Source: Lewinella cohaerens DSM 23179
Lineage (GTDB): Bacteria > Bacteroidota > Bacteroidia > Chitinophagales > Saprospiraceae
NCBI RefSeq assembly: GCF_000379805.1
Contig: NZ_KB903554.1
Coordinates: 211,037-249,075 of the forward strand
Length of the DNA: 38,039 nt
Reading direction: 5' to 3'
Numbering within the stretch: position 1 is the stretch's first letter; each line of letters starts with the position of its first letter. Both the position numbers and the translations under genes were made by a program. The notes below the pieces were generated by a model. That model worked only from the letters and a program-made list of their open reading frames with translations, was not told where the DNA came from and made no database searches. Positions 15,324 to 23,677 of this stretch are shown piece after piece.

Positions 15324-16522
15324 TGCTTATGTCCCTTTTTCTACAATGTATTTTCTGGTCGAGCCTTTTGGCACTCTTGTATACTTACCTGATTTATCCG
15401 GTAGTGTTGTCTATCCTCGCCCGGGGTAAGCAACTCGATACCGAACAATACGAATCTCCTGAGCATTTTCCACGTATTTCAGTGCTGATGGCCGTCCATA
15501 ATGAGGAAGCTGTTATCGAGGAAAAACTCACAAGCTTGATCGAGCAGGAATACCCGCACAGAAAAATCAATATCTACATTGGCTCCGACAATTCTTCGGA
15601 CAATACGAATGAAATCATCAGTGGCTATGCTGTACAGCATACCCATTTGCATTTTTTCCCTTTTTCTAAACGCCAAGGTAAGCCGGGCGTTATTAATCAA
15701 TTGGCGGCAACGGCTACGCGTCACTTCCCTGCGGGAGCTGACCATGTTTTTGTGATCACAGATGCCAGCGTGATGATGAGCCCTGGAGTCTGTGCTACTT
15801 TGGTAAAACATTTTAAACATCCTGATCTTGCTATTGTGGATGCTCAGATGTTGCATACCGGTATGCTGCAAAAGGATATTTCCGGTTCAGAAAACAGTTA
15901 CATCTCCTGGGAAGGCCGTTTAAAATACTACGAGGGGGTTTTGTGGAAAAAAATGATTGGCCCTTTTGGAGGCTGTTACGCCTTGCGCTCCGACTTTTTT
16001 GCGCCCGTCCCTGACAATTTTCTTGTAGATGATTTCTACATTACATTACAGGCTTTTCGCAAAGGCGGTTTAGCGATCAAAGAGCCTTCTGCCCTATGCT
16101 ACGAACCTGTGGGGCACGAGCTTGACGAAGAGTTTCGGCGCAAAGCCCGAATTTCGGCAGGTAACCTTCAAAACATGTTTACCTTCCCGGATTTGTGGCT
16201 TCCTCCGGTCGGATTACCCAACTTTCCATTCTTTTCTCATAAAATTTTGCGTTGGCTTGGGCCAATATGGTTAATTTTGCTGTGGTTAACAGCAGGGTTG
16301 TTGTTCCACAACCAATTTTATGCCCTACTGTTTATACTGCTAACTGCCTTATATGTGCTTACACCACTCCTTGACGAAGGTCTTAAAAAGTTGCACATAC
16401 ACTGGGCTTTATTGCGAAACGTTCGCTATTTCCTAACCATGAACCTGGCCTTATTGGCTGGATATATACGCTATGTTAAAGGTATCAAATCCAATGTCTG
16501 GCAACCACCCAAACGACAATAA
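15323..16522 (+). CDS. Membrane-bound glycosyltransferase family 2
   Basis: About 399 residues from the ATG at 15323, which overlaps the stop of the preceding gene; the TTG at 15320 is less likely. An N-terminal membrane segment ([20 protein letters not shown]) is followed by the GT-A domain: [53 protein letters not shown] and [20 protein letters not shown]. The [13 protein letters not shown] segment stands where processive enzymes carry QxxRW, which is absent. C-terminal membrane segments ([14 protein letters not shown] and [15 protein letters not shown]) close the protein. It resembles BcsA/HAS-type or N-glycosyltransferase proteins and probably acts with the upstream GT4 in polysaccharide assembly. 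Confidence 0.9.
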   Translation: MLMSLFLQCIFWSSLLALLYTYLIYPVVLSILARGKQLDTEQYESPEHFPRISVLMAVHNEEAVIEEKLTSLIEQEYPHRKINIYIGSDNSSDNTNEIISGYAVQHTHLHFFPFSKRQGKPGVINQLAATATRHFPAGADHVFVITDASVMMSPGVCATLVKHFKHPDLAIVDAQMLHTGMLQKDISGSENSYISWEGRLKYYEGVLWKKMIGPFGGCYALRSDFFAPVPDNFLVDDFYITLQAFRKGGLAIKEPSALCYEPVGHELDEEFRRKARISAGNLQNMFTFPDLWLPPVGLPNFPFFSHKILRWLGPIWLILLWLTAGLLFHNQFYALLFILLTALYVLTPLLDEGLKKLHIHWALLRNVRYFLTMNLALLAGYIRYVKGIKSNVWQPPKRQ

Positions 16523-17648
16523 AGAGTTTAACCTCCACACTATCGAAGAAGCCATCGCCGCTATCAAGGCTGGAGAAATCATCATTGTTGTCGATGATGA
16601 GGACAGAGAGAATGAAGGCGACTTTATCTGTGCTGCAGAGTGTGTTACGCCCGAAATCATCAACTTCATGGCCACTCATGGCCGGGGTTTAATTTGTACA
16701 CCGATTGATGAAAACAGGGCCAATGAATTGGATTTACCAATGATGGTGACTTCTAATACGGCGCTACATGAAACAGCATTTACGGTATCCATTGACCTTA
16801 TCGGGCAAGGTTGCACGACTGGCATCTCCTCTTATGACCGAGCGACGGGTATCAAAGCTATGATTGATCCCGAAATCAAATCGACCGACTTTGCTCGTCC
16901 GGGACATATCTTCCCACTCCGTGCCAAAACGGGTGGTGTGTTGCGGCGTACAGGGCATACCGAAGCGGCTATTGACCTTGCTCAAATGGCAGGGTTCGCT
17001 CCGGCGGGTGTACTCGTAGAAATTTTGAATACTGATGGGACGATGGCTCGATTGCCCCAATTGATGAAGATTTCTGAACGCTTTAATTTAAAGATTATCG
17101 CGATCAAAGACCTCGTTGCCTATCGTATGCGCAATGAGCGTTTGGTTAAACGAGAGCTGACGACCGAGTTGGATACTCGTTTTGGCAAATTCACCGTAAT
17201 CGCTTTCCGCCAACTAACGACAGATGATCTACACCTGGCTTTCGTCAAAGGAGGAAAATGGTCTACCGATGATAATGTCCTGGTCAGGGTTCATTCCGGA
17301 ATGGAAAGTAATGGCCTGCTAAATCTACTCATGGGCGATAGCTATGTGAGCCTGGATAAAGCGCTTCAAAAAGTTTCAGAAAAAGGAGAAGGAGTTGTGC
17401 TGTATATGCGGCACAGCGAAAAACATGACGATATCCTGCAACACCTCTCAGAGCTCAATGATAGTAAGCCTAAGAAGGAAAAAGTTGCAGACAACAACCA
17501 CCAGGTAGAACAACGTGACTTCGGCGTAGGTGCCCAAATCCTCCATGACCTAGGTCTCAGAAACATTGTGCTCCTGACCAATCACCCCCGCCGTCGTGTA
17601 GCTATTGATGGCTACGGGCTGGAGATTGTTGGAAACGAAGAGTTGTAA
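16494..17648 (+). CDS. ribB: RibBA-type protein: active DHBP synthase, degenerate GTP cyclohydrolase II half
   Basis: About 384 residues from ATG 16494, overlapping the glycosyltransferase by 29 bases; ATG 16473 is an alternative. The N-terminal half is an intact 3,4-dihydroxy-2-butanone 4-phosphate synthase, making a riboflavin precursor from ribulose 5-phosphate: [66 protein letters not shown] and [20 protein letters not shown]. The C-terminal half keeps [20 protein letters not shown] and [20 protein letters not shown], but the three zinc cysteines of GTP cyclohydrolase II and the RQEGRGIGL motif are missing. It therefore matches the RibBX type. A separate GTP cyclohydrolase II should exist elsewhere. 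Confidence 0.88.
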   Translation: MSGNHPNDNKEFNLHTIEEAIAAIKAGEIIIVVDDEDRENEGDFICAAECVTPEIINFMATHGRGLICTPIDENRANELDLPMMVTSNTALHETAFTVSIDLIGQGCTTGISSYDRATGIKAMIDPEIKSTDFARPGHIFPLRAKTGGVLRRTGHTEAAIDLAQMAGFAPAGVLVEILNTDGTMARLPQLMKISERFNLKIIAIKDLVAYRMRNERLVKRELTTELDTRFGKFTVIAFRQLTTDDLHLAFVKGGKWSTDDNVLVRVHSGMESNGLLNLLMGDSYVSLDKALQKVSEKGEGVVLYMRHSEKHDDILQHLSELNDSKPKKEKVADNNHQVEQRDFGVGAQILHDLGLRNIVLLTNHPRRRVAIDGYGLEIVGNEEL

Positions 17649-17679
17649 TTGTCAATATCGGGAGTGTAGAGAAAAATGT

Positions 17680-17710
17680 TTTCGCGCAGAGGCGCAGAGT
17701 TTTTTTCTTT
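17680..17710. repeat. Short direct-repeat motif (GCGCAGAGGCGCAGAG)
   Basis: The stretch CGCGCAGAGGCGCAGAG followed by a T-run lies in the gap between ribBA and the next gene. Two GCGCAGAG units are seen in tandem. Such motifs occur as scattered intergenic repeats in Bacteroidota; no function is known to me. No hairpin with a T-run is formed, so it is not an evident terminator. Confidence 0.35.
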
Positions 17711-17785
17711 GAATACCAATAGTTGTAAATTACCTAAAGCTATTGGACACACATTCCTAAACACCCTCTAAATATCAACAGTGAA

Positions 17786-18418
17786 TTGCGATACGAAAGG
17801 AAATACCGGATCGAAGGCTTGTCTCCTCCTTGGGTAGCCCAGGTGCTGCGGAGTCATCCAGCTAGCTTTAGGCCGTTATTTCCTGATCGTCAGGTCAATA
17901 ATATCTATTTTGACACGCCAGCCCTTGATGAGTTTTATCAAAATGTGGCGGGCAACCCTCAACGACGTAAACATCGCCTGAGGTGGTATGGGAAAACAGC
18001 CGTTCAGCTCCCCCACCCCGTTTTCGAAATCAAGATAAAAGACGGTGAGTTAGGCACTAAAGAAAGCCAAAAACTACCGTCTACCGACTGGAAAGACCTA
18101 AGGTCGCTGTTCCAGCAAATACCTGCTTTGCAATACCTCCCCTTACGCCCAGTACTGATTAATAGTTATGATCGCTCCTACTGGGGTTCCGCCGATGGGC
18201 GCTTCCGGATTACCATTGACTGGAAGATGAATTTCGCGCCCTTCTCCTGGAGCCACCCGCCCGTCAACACCCAATTTATTGACGATATGGCCTGTGTCTT
18301 AGAGCTCAAATACGAGCAAGAATACGATCAGGCTGCGCAGGAGGTTTTCGCCCATCTCCCTTTCCGACTTACGAAGAATAGTAAGTATGTGATGGGAGTG
18401 AGTTTGGTGATGGGGTGA
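17786..18418 (+). CDS. VTC-domain (triphosphate-tunnel) protein
   Basis: The protein is about 210 residues and follows the VTC domain of polyphosphate polymerases: LRYERKYRIEG at the start, NNIYFDTPALDEFYQNVAGN, RRKHRLRWYG, VFEIKIKDGELGTKESQKL, PVLINSYDRSYW, RITIDWKMNF, CVLELKYE and RLTKNSKYVMGV. The paired basic (K/R) and acidic (E) strands are those that line a triphosphate tunnel with a metal. In eukaryotic VTC4 this domain makes polyphosphate from ATP; a bacterial role in polyphosphate or another triphosphate is inference. No ATG fits: TTG 17786 is the first likely start, although the frame is open upstream to 17738. Confidence 0.8.
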   Translation: MRYERKYRIEGLSPPWVAQVLRSHPASFRPLFPDRQVNNIYFDTPALDEFYQNVAGNPQRRKHRLRWYGKTAVQLPHPVFEIKIKDGELGTKESQKLPSTDWKDLRSLFQQIPALQYLPLRPVLINSYDRSYWGSADGRFRITIDWKMNFAPFSWSHPPVNTQFIDDMACVLELKYEQEYDQAAQEVFAHLPFRLTKNSKYVMGVSLVMG

Positions 18419-18445
18419 TGTAAGTAAACCAAAACAACAATAACC

Positions 18446-18691
18446 ATGCAAAAAGAACTTTCAGAATTAACAGATCAAGAACTGTTAGCAGAAGCGAAGA
18501 AAATGAAATATGCTCCCATTTTGAGTGCGCTAACCATTGGGATTATGATTGGCGTTATCGCTTGGAGCGTTTGGAAAAACACGGTTGGGCTTTTCACATT
18601 AATCCCATTGTTTTTTATTTGGAAAATAGTTAACGGTTCTAAAAACAACGACGCTTTGGAAGAGCTGTTGAAAGAGCGAGGGTTGAAATAA
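18446..18691 (+). CDS. Small membrane protein, two hydrophobic segments
   Basis: This 81-residue protein begins with an acidic helical segment (MQKELSELTDQELLAEAKKM), then two membrane segments (ILSALTIGIMIGVIAWSVW and TVGLFTLIPLFFIWKIV) and a charged tail (NDALEELLKERGLK). I recall similar small proteins being common in Bacteroidota, but no function is known to me. It stands 27 bases after the VTC gene on the same strand. The ATG at 18446 is clear and the upstream is A-rich. Real gene likely; role unknown. Confidence 0.65.
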   Translation: MQKELSELTDQELLAEAKKMKYAPILSALTIGIMIGVIAWSVWKNTVGLFTLIPLFFIWKIVNGSKNNDALEELLKERGLK

Positions 18692-18825
18692 GTACTTGGA
18701 CAAACCAGGGAGTGAATGGATATTTTTTAATAGAAAATACTGATTTAAGAAACGTTTACTCGGATAGTTTTGACATCAAAGTTCGACTGTGTAAATTACA
18801 GAATAAAACATGAGTTCCTTCTACT

Positions 18826-19251
18826 ATGGTAACAATAAATAATAAGACAACAGTAGACTTAAACCCTTCGGTAATTATCGATTTCTCCATAAAAGAAGGG
18901 TCACTTTTTTTGGATTTAATAAATATTTCCAGTGTTCCTGCAATTGATGTGGGGGTAGTATTTTACTCAAAACTTATGGGGAGAAACGGAAGTAAAGACA
19001 TATCTGCACTACCCATATTCCAAGGGCACACTTATCTAGCTCCATTCAAGAAAGTTTCAATTTTTGTAGATTTACTGGACATCTTTTTCGCGGATCAGAA
19101 AGCAATTGATTCCATTGAAAACCCAGCGAATATTTTTAATATGGAAATCATGTTCAAAAACGAATTGGGCAATAGGTTTACAAAAACAATCAAATATAAT
19201 TTGAATTCGCTCAACGGGTTACCTCCCAAAAGTAGTACCAGTCAGGTATAA
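18826..19251 (+). CDS. Small beta-rich protein of unknown function beside the tail-tube-like gene
   Basis: The 141-residue protein is not recognised. It has no signal peptide, no cysteine, and alternates hydrophobic and polar residues as in an Ig-like beta sandwich (SVIIDFSIKEGSLFLDLINI, then SSVPAIDVGVVFYS and KKVSIFVDLLDIFFADQ). The C-terminal tail NSLNGLPPKSSTSQV looks flexible. It is 36 bases upstream of the gp19-like gene on the same strand, both AT-rich compared with the genes on either side, so the two are probably expressed together and may have arrived together. A role as partner or tail-associated protein is only a guess. Confidence 0.55.
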   Translation: MVTINNKTTVDLNPSVIIDFSIKEGSLFLDLINISSVPAIDVGVVFYSKLMGRNGSKDISALPIFQGHTYLAPFKKVSIFVDLLDIFFADQKAIDSIENPANIFNMEIMFKNELGNRFTKTIKYNLNSLNGLPPKSSTSQV

Positions 19252-19287
19252 ACACTATCCACAAAACACTAAAAAACCAATATCATA

Positions 19288-19719
19288 ATGGCAAACCAAT
19301 ATTATAACTTTTCATTTGATGTTAAGATTAACGGAGAAAACATTTTATGTGATGAAGTCCTAAACTTATCCTTTAGTAGCCAACCGGTAGAGGGAGCTCC
19401 TGTTGATGAAGCCCAAGTCAAAGATGTATTTGAAAATGTGATCTTAAAGCGTAACATCACCAAAGGTGATAATCTTTTTTTTGACCTTTGGAATAGTAGA
19501 AGGATATCTCATGGCCCACAACAACCCATTCAATTAATAATTCAATTACTTGACGATGTGGGGGCAGCGGTCGTCGTTTGGTCGTTTTTTGATGTATTCC
19601 CAGTACGGGTAAGTTTTTCTGACTTCGATTCTCAAGGGAATGCCATAGCAAAAGAAAGTCTGGAACTTAGTTTTGGCATTATCAATGTTGATTACATCAA
19701 AGAAAATAACTCTAATTAA
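19288..19719 (+). CDS. Orphan contractile-tail tube-like protein (T4 gp19 family)
   Basis: The 143-residue protein reads through the T4 gp19/eCIS tube pattern. Start region: YYNFSFDVKINGENILCDEV, matching the FHFQV...GFSEV opening; middle: VILKRNITKGDNLFFDLWN, matching the LKRG-x-x-x-x-x-F-x-D/W-W helix region; then IQLIIQLLDDVGAAVVVWSF, VFPVRVSFSDFDSQGN and AIAKESLELSFGIINVDYI, matching the LLD-G-P-W and WPVK-DLDA-GNEVAIESLEL-H-G end. Such proteins stack as hexameric inner tubes of phage tails and extracellular contractile injection systems. No sheath, baseplate, spike or ATPase gene is nearby. It could be a diverged, repurposed relative; cytoplasmic, no signal peptide. Confidence 0.7.
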   Translation: MANQYYNFSFDVKINGENILCDEVLNLSFSSQPVEGAPVDEAQVKDVFENVILKRNITKGDNLFFDLWNSRRISHGPQQPIQLIIQLLDDVGAAVVVWSFFDVFPVRVSFSDFDSQGNAIAKESLELSFGIINVDYIKENNSN

Positions 19720-19788
19720 GAGCTGATCTAGGAATTTTATAAGCTAGTTTTAGTAGCTCTTTCACCTAATGTTCTTATGGTACCGCAC

Positions 19789-20637
19789 CTAAAAACCACT
19801 TAAATTCGTTAGCTCCCCTACTCCCAATCGGCCTTTTTCATTGCGTGCCAAGCGTGTAACTGCCAGTTGTGGATCATGTTCAAAGGCAATCAACCAATCA
19901 TTAGCTTCGGCCTCTTCCAGCAAGCGTGCTTTTTCGGCTAGTGTATCCAGTGGTCGTACATCATAAGCCATTACATAGGGCATCTTGATATGGAAAGACG
20001 AAGGCAGCAAATCAGCAGCATAAACCAAGGTTTGTCCTTGGTGCTCTATGATGGGCAGCATCATGGCTTCTGTGTGGCCGTAAACATAACGCAGGCGAAT
20101 GCCCGGCAGCCATTCGAGATCGTCTTTTTGTACATCCAGCATTTCAAGAACACCGTGCTCTTTCAGTGGTAAAAGGTTTTCTTTCAGGAAGGAAGCTGCT
20201 TCTCTGGGGTTGGGATCGATAGCCCATTTCCAATGACGATCATTGGTCCAGTAGGTCGCATTGGGAAAGGTGGGTACCAACGCTCCTTTCGCATTGTATT
20301 TCACTGCTCCACCTACGTGATCAAAATGCAGGTGAGTTAACAACACATCGGTAATATCTTCGGGTTTCAGGCCCTGTTTAGCGAGGCTCCCTATCAGCGT
20401 ATCCTCGCCATGAGGGTGGAAATGAGAGCGAAATCGTTCGTCTTGTTTGTCACCAATTCCTGTATCCACCAGAATCTTTCGGCTGCCTGTTTCGATGAGT
20501 AAGCAGCGCATTGCCCAGGTGCATAAATTGTTCTCATCAGGCGGGTTCAGGCGTTGCCATAATTGCTTGGGTACGACGCCAAACATAGCGCCGCCATCAA
20601 GTTTGAAAAGTCCGGTAAGTATAAAACTGAGCTTCAT
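19789..20637 (-). CDS. Metallo-beta-lactamase-fold hydrolase
   Basis: The 282-residue protein has the HxHxDH metal motif in VLLTHLHFDHVGGAVKYN, a third histidine in LRYVYGHTEAMM, a bridging aspartate in LVYAADLLPSS and a further histidine in LIAFEHDP. RKILVDTGIGDKQDERF is the usual strand before them. This is the arrangement of two-metal hydrolases of the AHL-lactonase/YtnP/AttM group; actual substrate is unknown and quorum-quenching is only one possibility. The gene is the third of a minus-strand operon after pncB and an NrtR-type regulator, with an 8-base gap, so a link to nicotinate/NAD metabolism or detoxification of related esters is conceivable. ATG 20637 is a clear start. Confidence 0.85.
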   Translation of the reverse strand: MKLSFILTGLFKLDGGAMFGVVPKQLWQRLNPPDENNLCTWAMRCLLIETGSRKILVDTGIGDKQDERFRSHFHPHGEDTLIGSLAKQGLKPEDITDVLLTHLHFDHVGGAVKYNAKGALVPTFPNATYWTNDRHWKWAIDPNPREAASFLKENLLPLKEHGVLEMLDVQKDDLEWLPGIRLRYVYGHTEAMMLPIIEHQGQTLVYAADLLPSSFHIKMPYVMAYDVRPLDTLAEKARLLEEAEANDWLIAFEHDPQLAVTRLARNEKGRLGVGELTNLSGF

Positions 20638-20645
20638 AGTTAAAT

Positions 20646-21362
20646 TTATATCTCGAAATCAACGCCTCGTTTGAGGAGATCAGCTTCTCGATTTTGGAAA
20701 AGTTCCTGATATTTTTCTTTATCAAAACTAAAGAGCATCGCTGGGCGGTGAGCAACATTAGTTTGTCGGCCAACCTCGTTTAGCACCCCCATTTTCAAAA
20801 TGCGGGTACGAAAATTGCGCTTGTTCAAGCTGGGAACTCCCAGTACTGTTTCGTAGAGTTGCTGTAATTGGGAGAGCGTAAAATGCTCTGGTAGCAATTC
20901 AAAACCAAGCGGCTGGTAGCGAAGTTTAGCACGTAGGCGATCAAGTGCCACACGAAGAATCGTAGAATGATCAAAGGCCAATTCTGGAAGCTCATTGATG
21001 CTAAACCAAGCGGCATCTTCGGCATCGGTGTCCGCTCGCAGGGTGTGTTCCGAGAGATTGACCAGTGCAAAATAGGCAACACTGATCACCCTGCCGCGCG
21101 GGTCGCGGTCGAGACTACCAAAGGTATAAAGCTGTTCCATGAACACATTCTCTACGCCAGTTTCTTCCTTAAGCTCCCGACGGGCCGCATTCTCCAAGGA
21201 TTCCTCCATGTGTACAAAACCGCCGGGCAAGGCCCATTTATTAGCATAGGGATCTAGCTTACGCCGAATCAACAAGACTTTTAGCTGTTGAGATTCATCT
21301 AGACCGAAAATGATGCAGTCTACCGTGATGGAAGGGCGTTGATATTCGTAAGTATATGGCAT
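20646..21362 (-). CDS. nrtR: Nudix-domain transcriptional regulator, NrtR type, Nudix box intact
   Basis: The 238-residue protein joins an N-terminal Nudix domain (residues about 10-140) to a C-terminal winged helix (about 155-225). The Nudix box fits G-x5-E-x7-REU-x-EE-x-GU, visible in [20 protein letters not shown]. After it, [20 protein letters not shown] and [15 protein letters not shown] are the winged-helix signatures of NrtR/AraR-type regulators. NrtR represses NAD-salvage genes and senses ADP-ribose. It sits 7 bases from pncB and 8 bases from the hydrolase gene, in their operon, so autoregulation through the palindrome at 22826-22848 is likely. Because the box is intact, it may also hydrolyse ADP-ribose. 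Confidence 0.85.
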   Translation of the reverse strand: MPYTYEYQRPSITVDCIIFGLDESQQLKVLLIRRKLDPYANKWALPGGFVHMEESLENAARRELKEETGVENVFMEQLYTFGSLDRDPRGRVISVAYFALVNLSEHTLRADTDAEDAAWFSINELPELAFDHSTILRVALDRLRAKLRYQPLGFELLPEHFTLSQLQQLYETVLGVPSLNKRNFRTRILKMGVLNEVGRQTNVAHRPAMLFSFDKEKYQELFQNREADLLKRGVDFEI

Positions 21363-21369
21363 GCCTAAG

Positions 21370-22821
21370 TTACTTGTTTTGAGCGATCAATTGTTGCTTT
21401 AGAGCAGCTAACTGAAGCTCTAATCCATAAACATAGGGTTTATCAGCCCTTTTCTCAAGGCCTTTAATTTGCGTGCGACAAAAGTCTTTAATTTCCTCTA
21501 AGGTAGGAAAATCATAGCAGAAATCTCCCTCTTTTATGATGGGTAGAAGAAGGTCTTTACTCTCTGCATTTTCGGGTAACTTTATGGTTCCTGCCATATT
21601 AAACGCGACCAACTCCGGCACCACTCCCGGAGGGCGACCAACCTGATAAATGATGTCTCCTACCGGAATTCCATCTTCATAAAATCGACGTACTTGCTGT
21701 GCACCGGGATTGGAGGTTTTAATTTCCTGGTCACTCAATTTGATACGTGGCTCTAACTGGCCTTCCTCATTGGCTATAGCAGCCAATTTGTACACGCCAC
21801 CCAGTGCAGGTTGATCATAAGCCGTAGCCAAACGAGTACCAATACCCCAGGTAGTAATTTTAGCGCCAGCGTGTTTCAGATCACGTATAGCATGCTCGTC
21901 CAGGTCATTGCTCGCGACAATCTTTACTTCAGGAAAACCTGCCTCATCCAGTAAATCTCGGGCCCGCTTACTGAGACTGGCCAAGTCACCGCTGTCCAAG
22001 CGAATGCCTATCATCCGGTGCCCCTTTTCTTGAAGCTCTAAACCAACCTTGATGGCATTTTCAACGCCATCAATCGTATCGTAAGTATCTACCAAAAACG
22101 TACAATTATTGGGTAAGGCAGCAGCATATTTCCGAAAAGCTTCCAATTCATCGGCAAAAACCATGATCCAGCTATGGGCGTGGGTTCCTTTTACAGGAAT
22201 GCCTAAATGCTGGCCTGCCCAAACGTTACTAGTCCCATTACAACCACCAATGAAAGCTGACCTGCTGGCTGTCAGGCCACCATCAATACCTTGTGCCCGC
22301 CGTAGGCCAAACTCAATCAGACTGTCGTCTCCGGCGGCCTGGCGCATCCGAGCAGCTTTGGTAGCAATAAGGCTAGAAAAATTGACCAGCGTAAGCAAGG
22401 CAGTCTCTATCAACTGAGCTTGTGCCAAAGGAGCTTCAATACGAATTAAGGGCTCATGTGGAAACATCAATGTTCCTTCTGGCACAGCGTACACAGAACC
22501 TGTAAAACGCATTCGCTGTAGGTAGTGCAAAAATGTTTCTGAAAACAGAGCCCGACCATCTCCACCTTTTAAGCTTCCTAAATACTGTACTTCTTCGGCA
22601 GAGTAACCAAAGTTCTGCAAGAAATCTGCCACCAATGCCAAGCCTGCGGCTACCGTATACTGCCCCTTAAAAGGATGAGCCCGGAAGAAAAGATTAAAAA
22701 CAGCTGGACGGTCGTGTATCTTCTGCTGCCAATAGCCATAAGCCATCGTGAGCTGGTACAAATCGGTGAGGTTCCCCCACCCTGCCCGGTATATTTTACT
22801 TAAATGAGAGCCTTGGATCAT
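21370..22821 (-). CDS. pncB: Nicotinate phosphoribosyltransferase
   Basis: The 483-residue enzyme converts nicotinate, PRPP and ATP to nicotinate mononucleotide in NAD salvage. The N-terminal [16 protein letters not shown] and [20 protein letters not shown] are typical; [20 protein letters not shown] and [20 protein letters not shown] carry the phosphoribosyl site; [11 protein letters not shown] is the conserved His-containing loop; [20 protein letters not shown] and [15 protein letters not shown] complete the barrel. It is the first gene of the operon pncB-nrtR-hydrolase. The ATG at 22819-22821 lies 4 bases from a palindrome that overlaps a promoter match, so it is probably repressed by the NrtR-type protein. 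Confidence 0.94.
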   Translation of the reverse strand: MIQGSHLSKIYRAGWGNLTDLYQLTMAYGYWQQKIHDRPAVFNLFFRAHPFKGQYTVAAGLALVADFLQNFGYSAEEVQYLGSLKGGDGRALFSETFLHYLQRMRFTGSVYAVPEGTLMFPHEPLIRIEAPLAQAQLIETALLTLVNFSSLIATKAARMRQAAGDDSLIEFGLRRAQGIDGGLTASRSAFIGGCNGTSNVWAGQHLGIPVKGTHAHSWIMVFADELEAFRKYAAALPNNCTFLVDTYDTIDGVENAIKVGLELQEKGHRMIGIRLDSGDLASLSKRARDLLDEAGFPEVKIVASNDLDEHAIRDLKHAGAKITTWGIGTRLATAYDQPALGGVYKLAAIANEEGQLEPRIKLSDQEIKTSNPGAQQVRRFYEDGIPVGDIIYQVGRPPGVVPELVAFNMAGTIKLPENAESKDLLLPIIKEGDFCYDFPTLEEIKDFCRTQIKGLEKRADKPYVYGLELQLAALKQQLIAQNK

Positions 22822-22825
22822 TAGA

Positions 22826-22848
22826 CTTAGTTTGTTTTCAAAACTAAG
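22826..22848 (-). promoter_or_regulatory. Candidate NrtR operator over the pncB promoter
   Basis: CTTAGTTT (22826-22833) and AAACTAAG (22841-22848) are perfect complements with a 7-base spacer. Nested is GTTTTCAAAAC (22834-22844), an 11-base palindrome that also shows the GT-N7-AC core described for NrtR sites. On the minus strand TAGTTTTG (22846-22839) matches the TAnnTTTG -7 element, so a repressor here would cover the promoter. The pncB start codon follows 5 bases after the palindrome. Confidence 0.6.
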
Positions 22849-22994
22849 GTATGGCTTATTCTTGTAATTTACAAAAAAGCACCACTTATTTCTGATACAA
22901 CCTATTTGGGTAACTATTCGTCTATACTACGTCACAATAAATAACCGGGAGACTGGTTTAAGAAACGAATGTGACCACAAAGATTACGACAAGT

Positions 22995-23594
22995 ATGCCA
23001 TTTAGTATGAAGATATCATTTTTCCTTTTTTTGAGCCTTTGCTTTACCAACCTTCTTTTCAGTCAGGACGATGATGCCCTTGACCCTCTAAAAAGCTGGG
23101 AATTGGCCGAGGCGACATGGGAAGAAAAAGCCCATTTTGAGGGTAAGTTTCGCGTGTGGAGCCCTGGTGACTTCCAGGAAAAAATTGATAGCATTGATAC
23201 GCCTCTGGGCAAGATGGTCTACCATACGCTGTACCTTGCGCCTACCAGTGAAAAAGCGGAGAACGAGGTGTACATGATCAGCTATGTCGATTACCCGGAA
23301 GGGACACTACCGAAGGACAGTACTGACCTCTTAAATGCACTACTTGACGAAACCCAAGAGGCTGCTCTGGAATCGGTTCGAGGTGAAATGATGTTTTCTC
23401 AAGATGGTTTTATCCAAACTTTCCCTTATCGCTATTGGCGGATTGACTACCTCAATGGTCGAGGGAGTATTCGTACCAAAGCCATCATTGCTGATCACCG
23501 TTTCTACACTGTCCAAACCGTCACGCGTCGGGAGTATGGGATGAATACTTCTACTGATAGGTTTATTGATTCGTTTGCGGTTTTTAAGCAGTAA
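22995..23594 (+). CDS. Exported protein of unknown function
   Basis: About 199 residues from ATG 22995; GTG 22971 and ATG 23007 are alternatives. The signal peptide MKISFFLFLSLCFTNLLFSQ is clear, so the protein is exported. The mature part contains WELAEATWEEKAHFEGKFRV, SPGDFQEKIDSIDTPLGKMV, YHTLYLAP, YMISYVDYPEG, YRYWRIDYLNGRGSIRTKAI and RFYTVQTVTRREYGMN, ending TDRFIDSFAVFKQ. This is the pattern of a small unnamed periplasmic family that I have seen in Bacteroidota; I cannot give a function. Its stop codon lies in the left arm of a long perfect hairpin. It converges on the type IX secreted protein gene. Confidence 0.7.
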   Translation: MPFSMKISFFLFLSLCFTNLLFSQDDDALDPLKSWELAEATWEEKAHFEGKFRVWSPGDFQEKIDSIDTPLGKMVYHTLYLAPTSEKAENEVYMISYVDYPEGTLPKDSTDLLNALLDETQEAALESVRGEMMFSQDGFIQTFPYRYWRIDYLNGRGSIRTKAIIADHRFYTVQTVTRREYGMNTSTDRFIDSFAVFKQ

Positions 23595-23650
23595 GTTCTA
23601 GTCAGCCTTGATTTTGGCTTAGGCCAAAATCAAGGCTGACTAGAACTTAC
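23591..23650. terminator. Perfect 28-bp hairpin between convergent genes
   Basis: The left arm (23591-23618) starts on the G before the stop codon of the plus-strand gene; the right arm (23623-23650) is its exact reverse complement; the loop is TTAG (23619-23622). It contains the words AGTCAGCCTTGATTTTGGC and GCCAAAATCAAGGCTGACT. The T-rich arm TTTTGG and its mirror provide U-rich stretches in both directions but no classical T-run follows. A bidirectional terminator is the simplest reading, with a stem much longer than usual. Confidence 0.7.
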
Positions 23651-23677
23651 GAAATCCTAAGTTATTAGTAATGCCAA

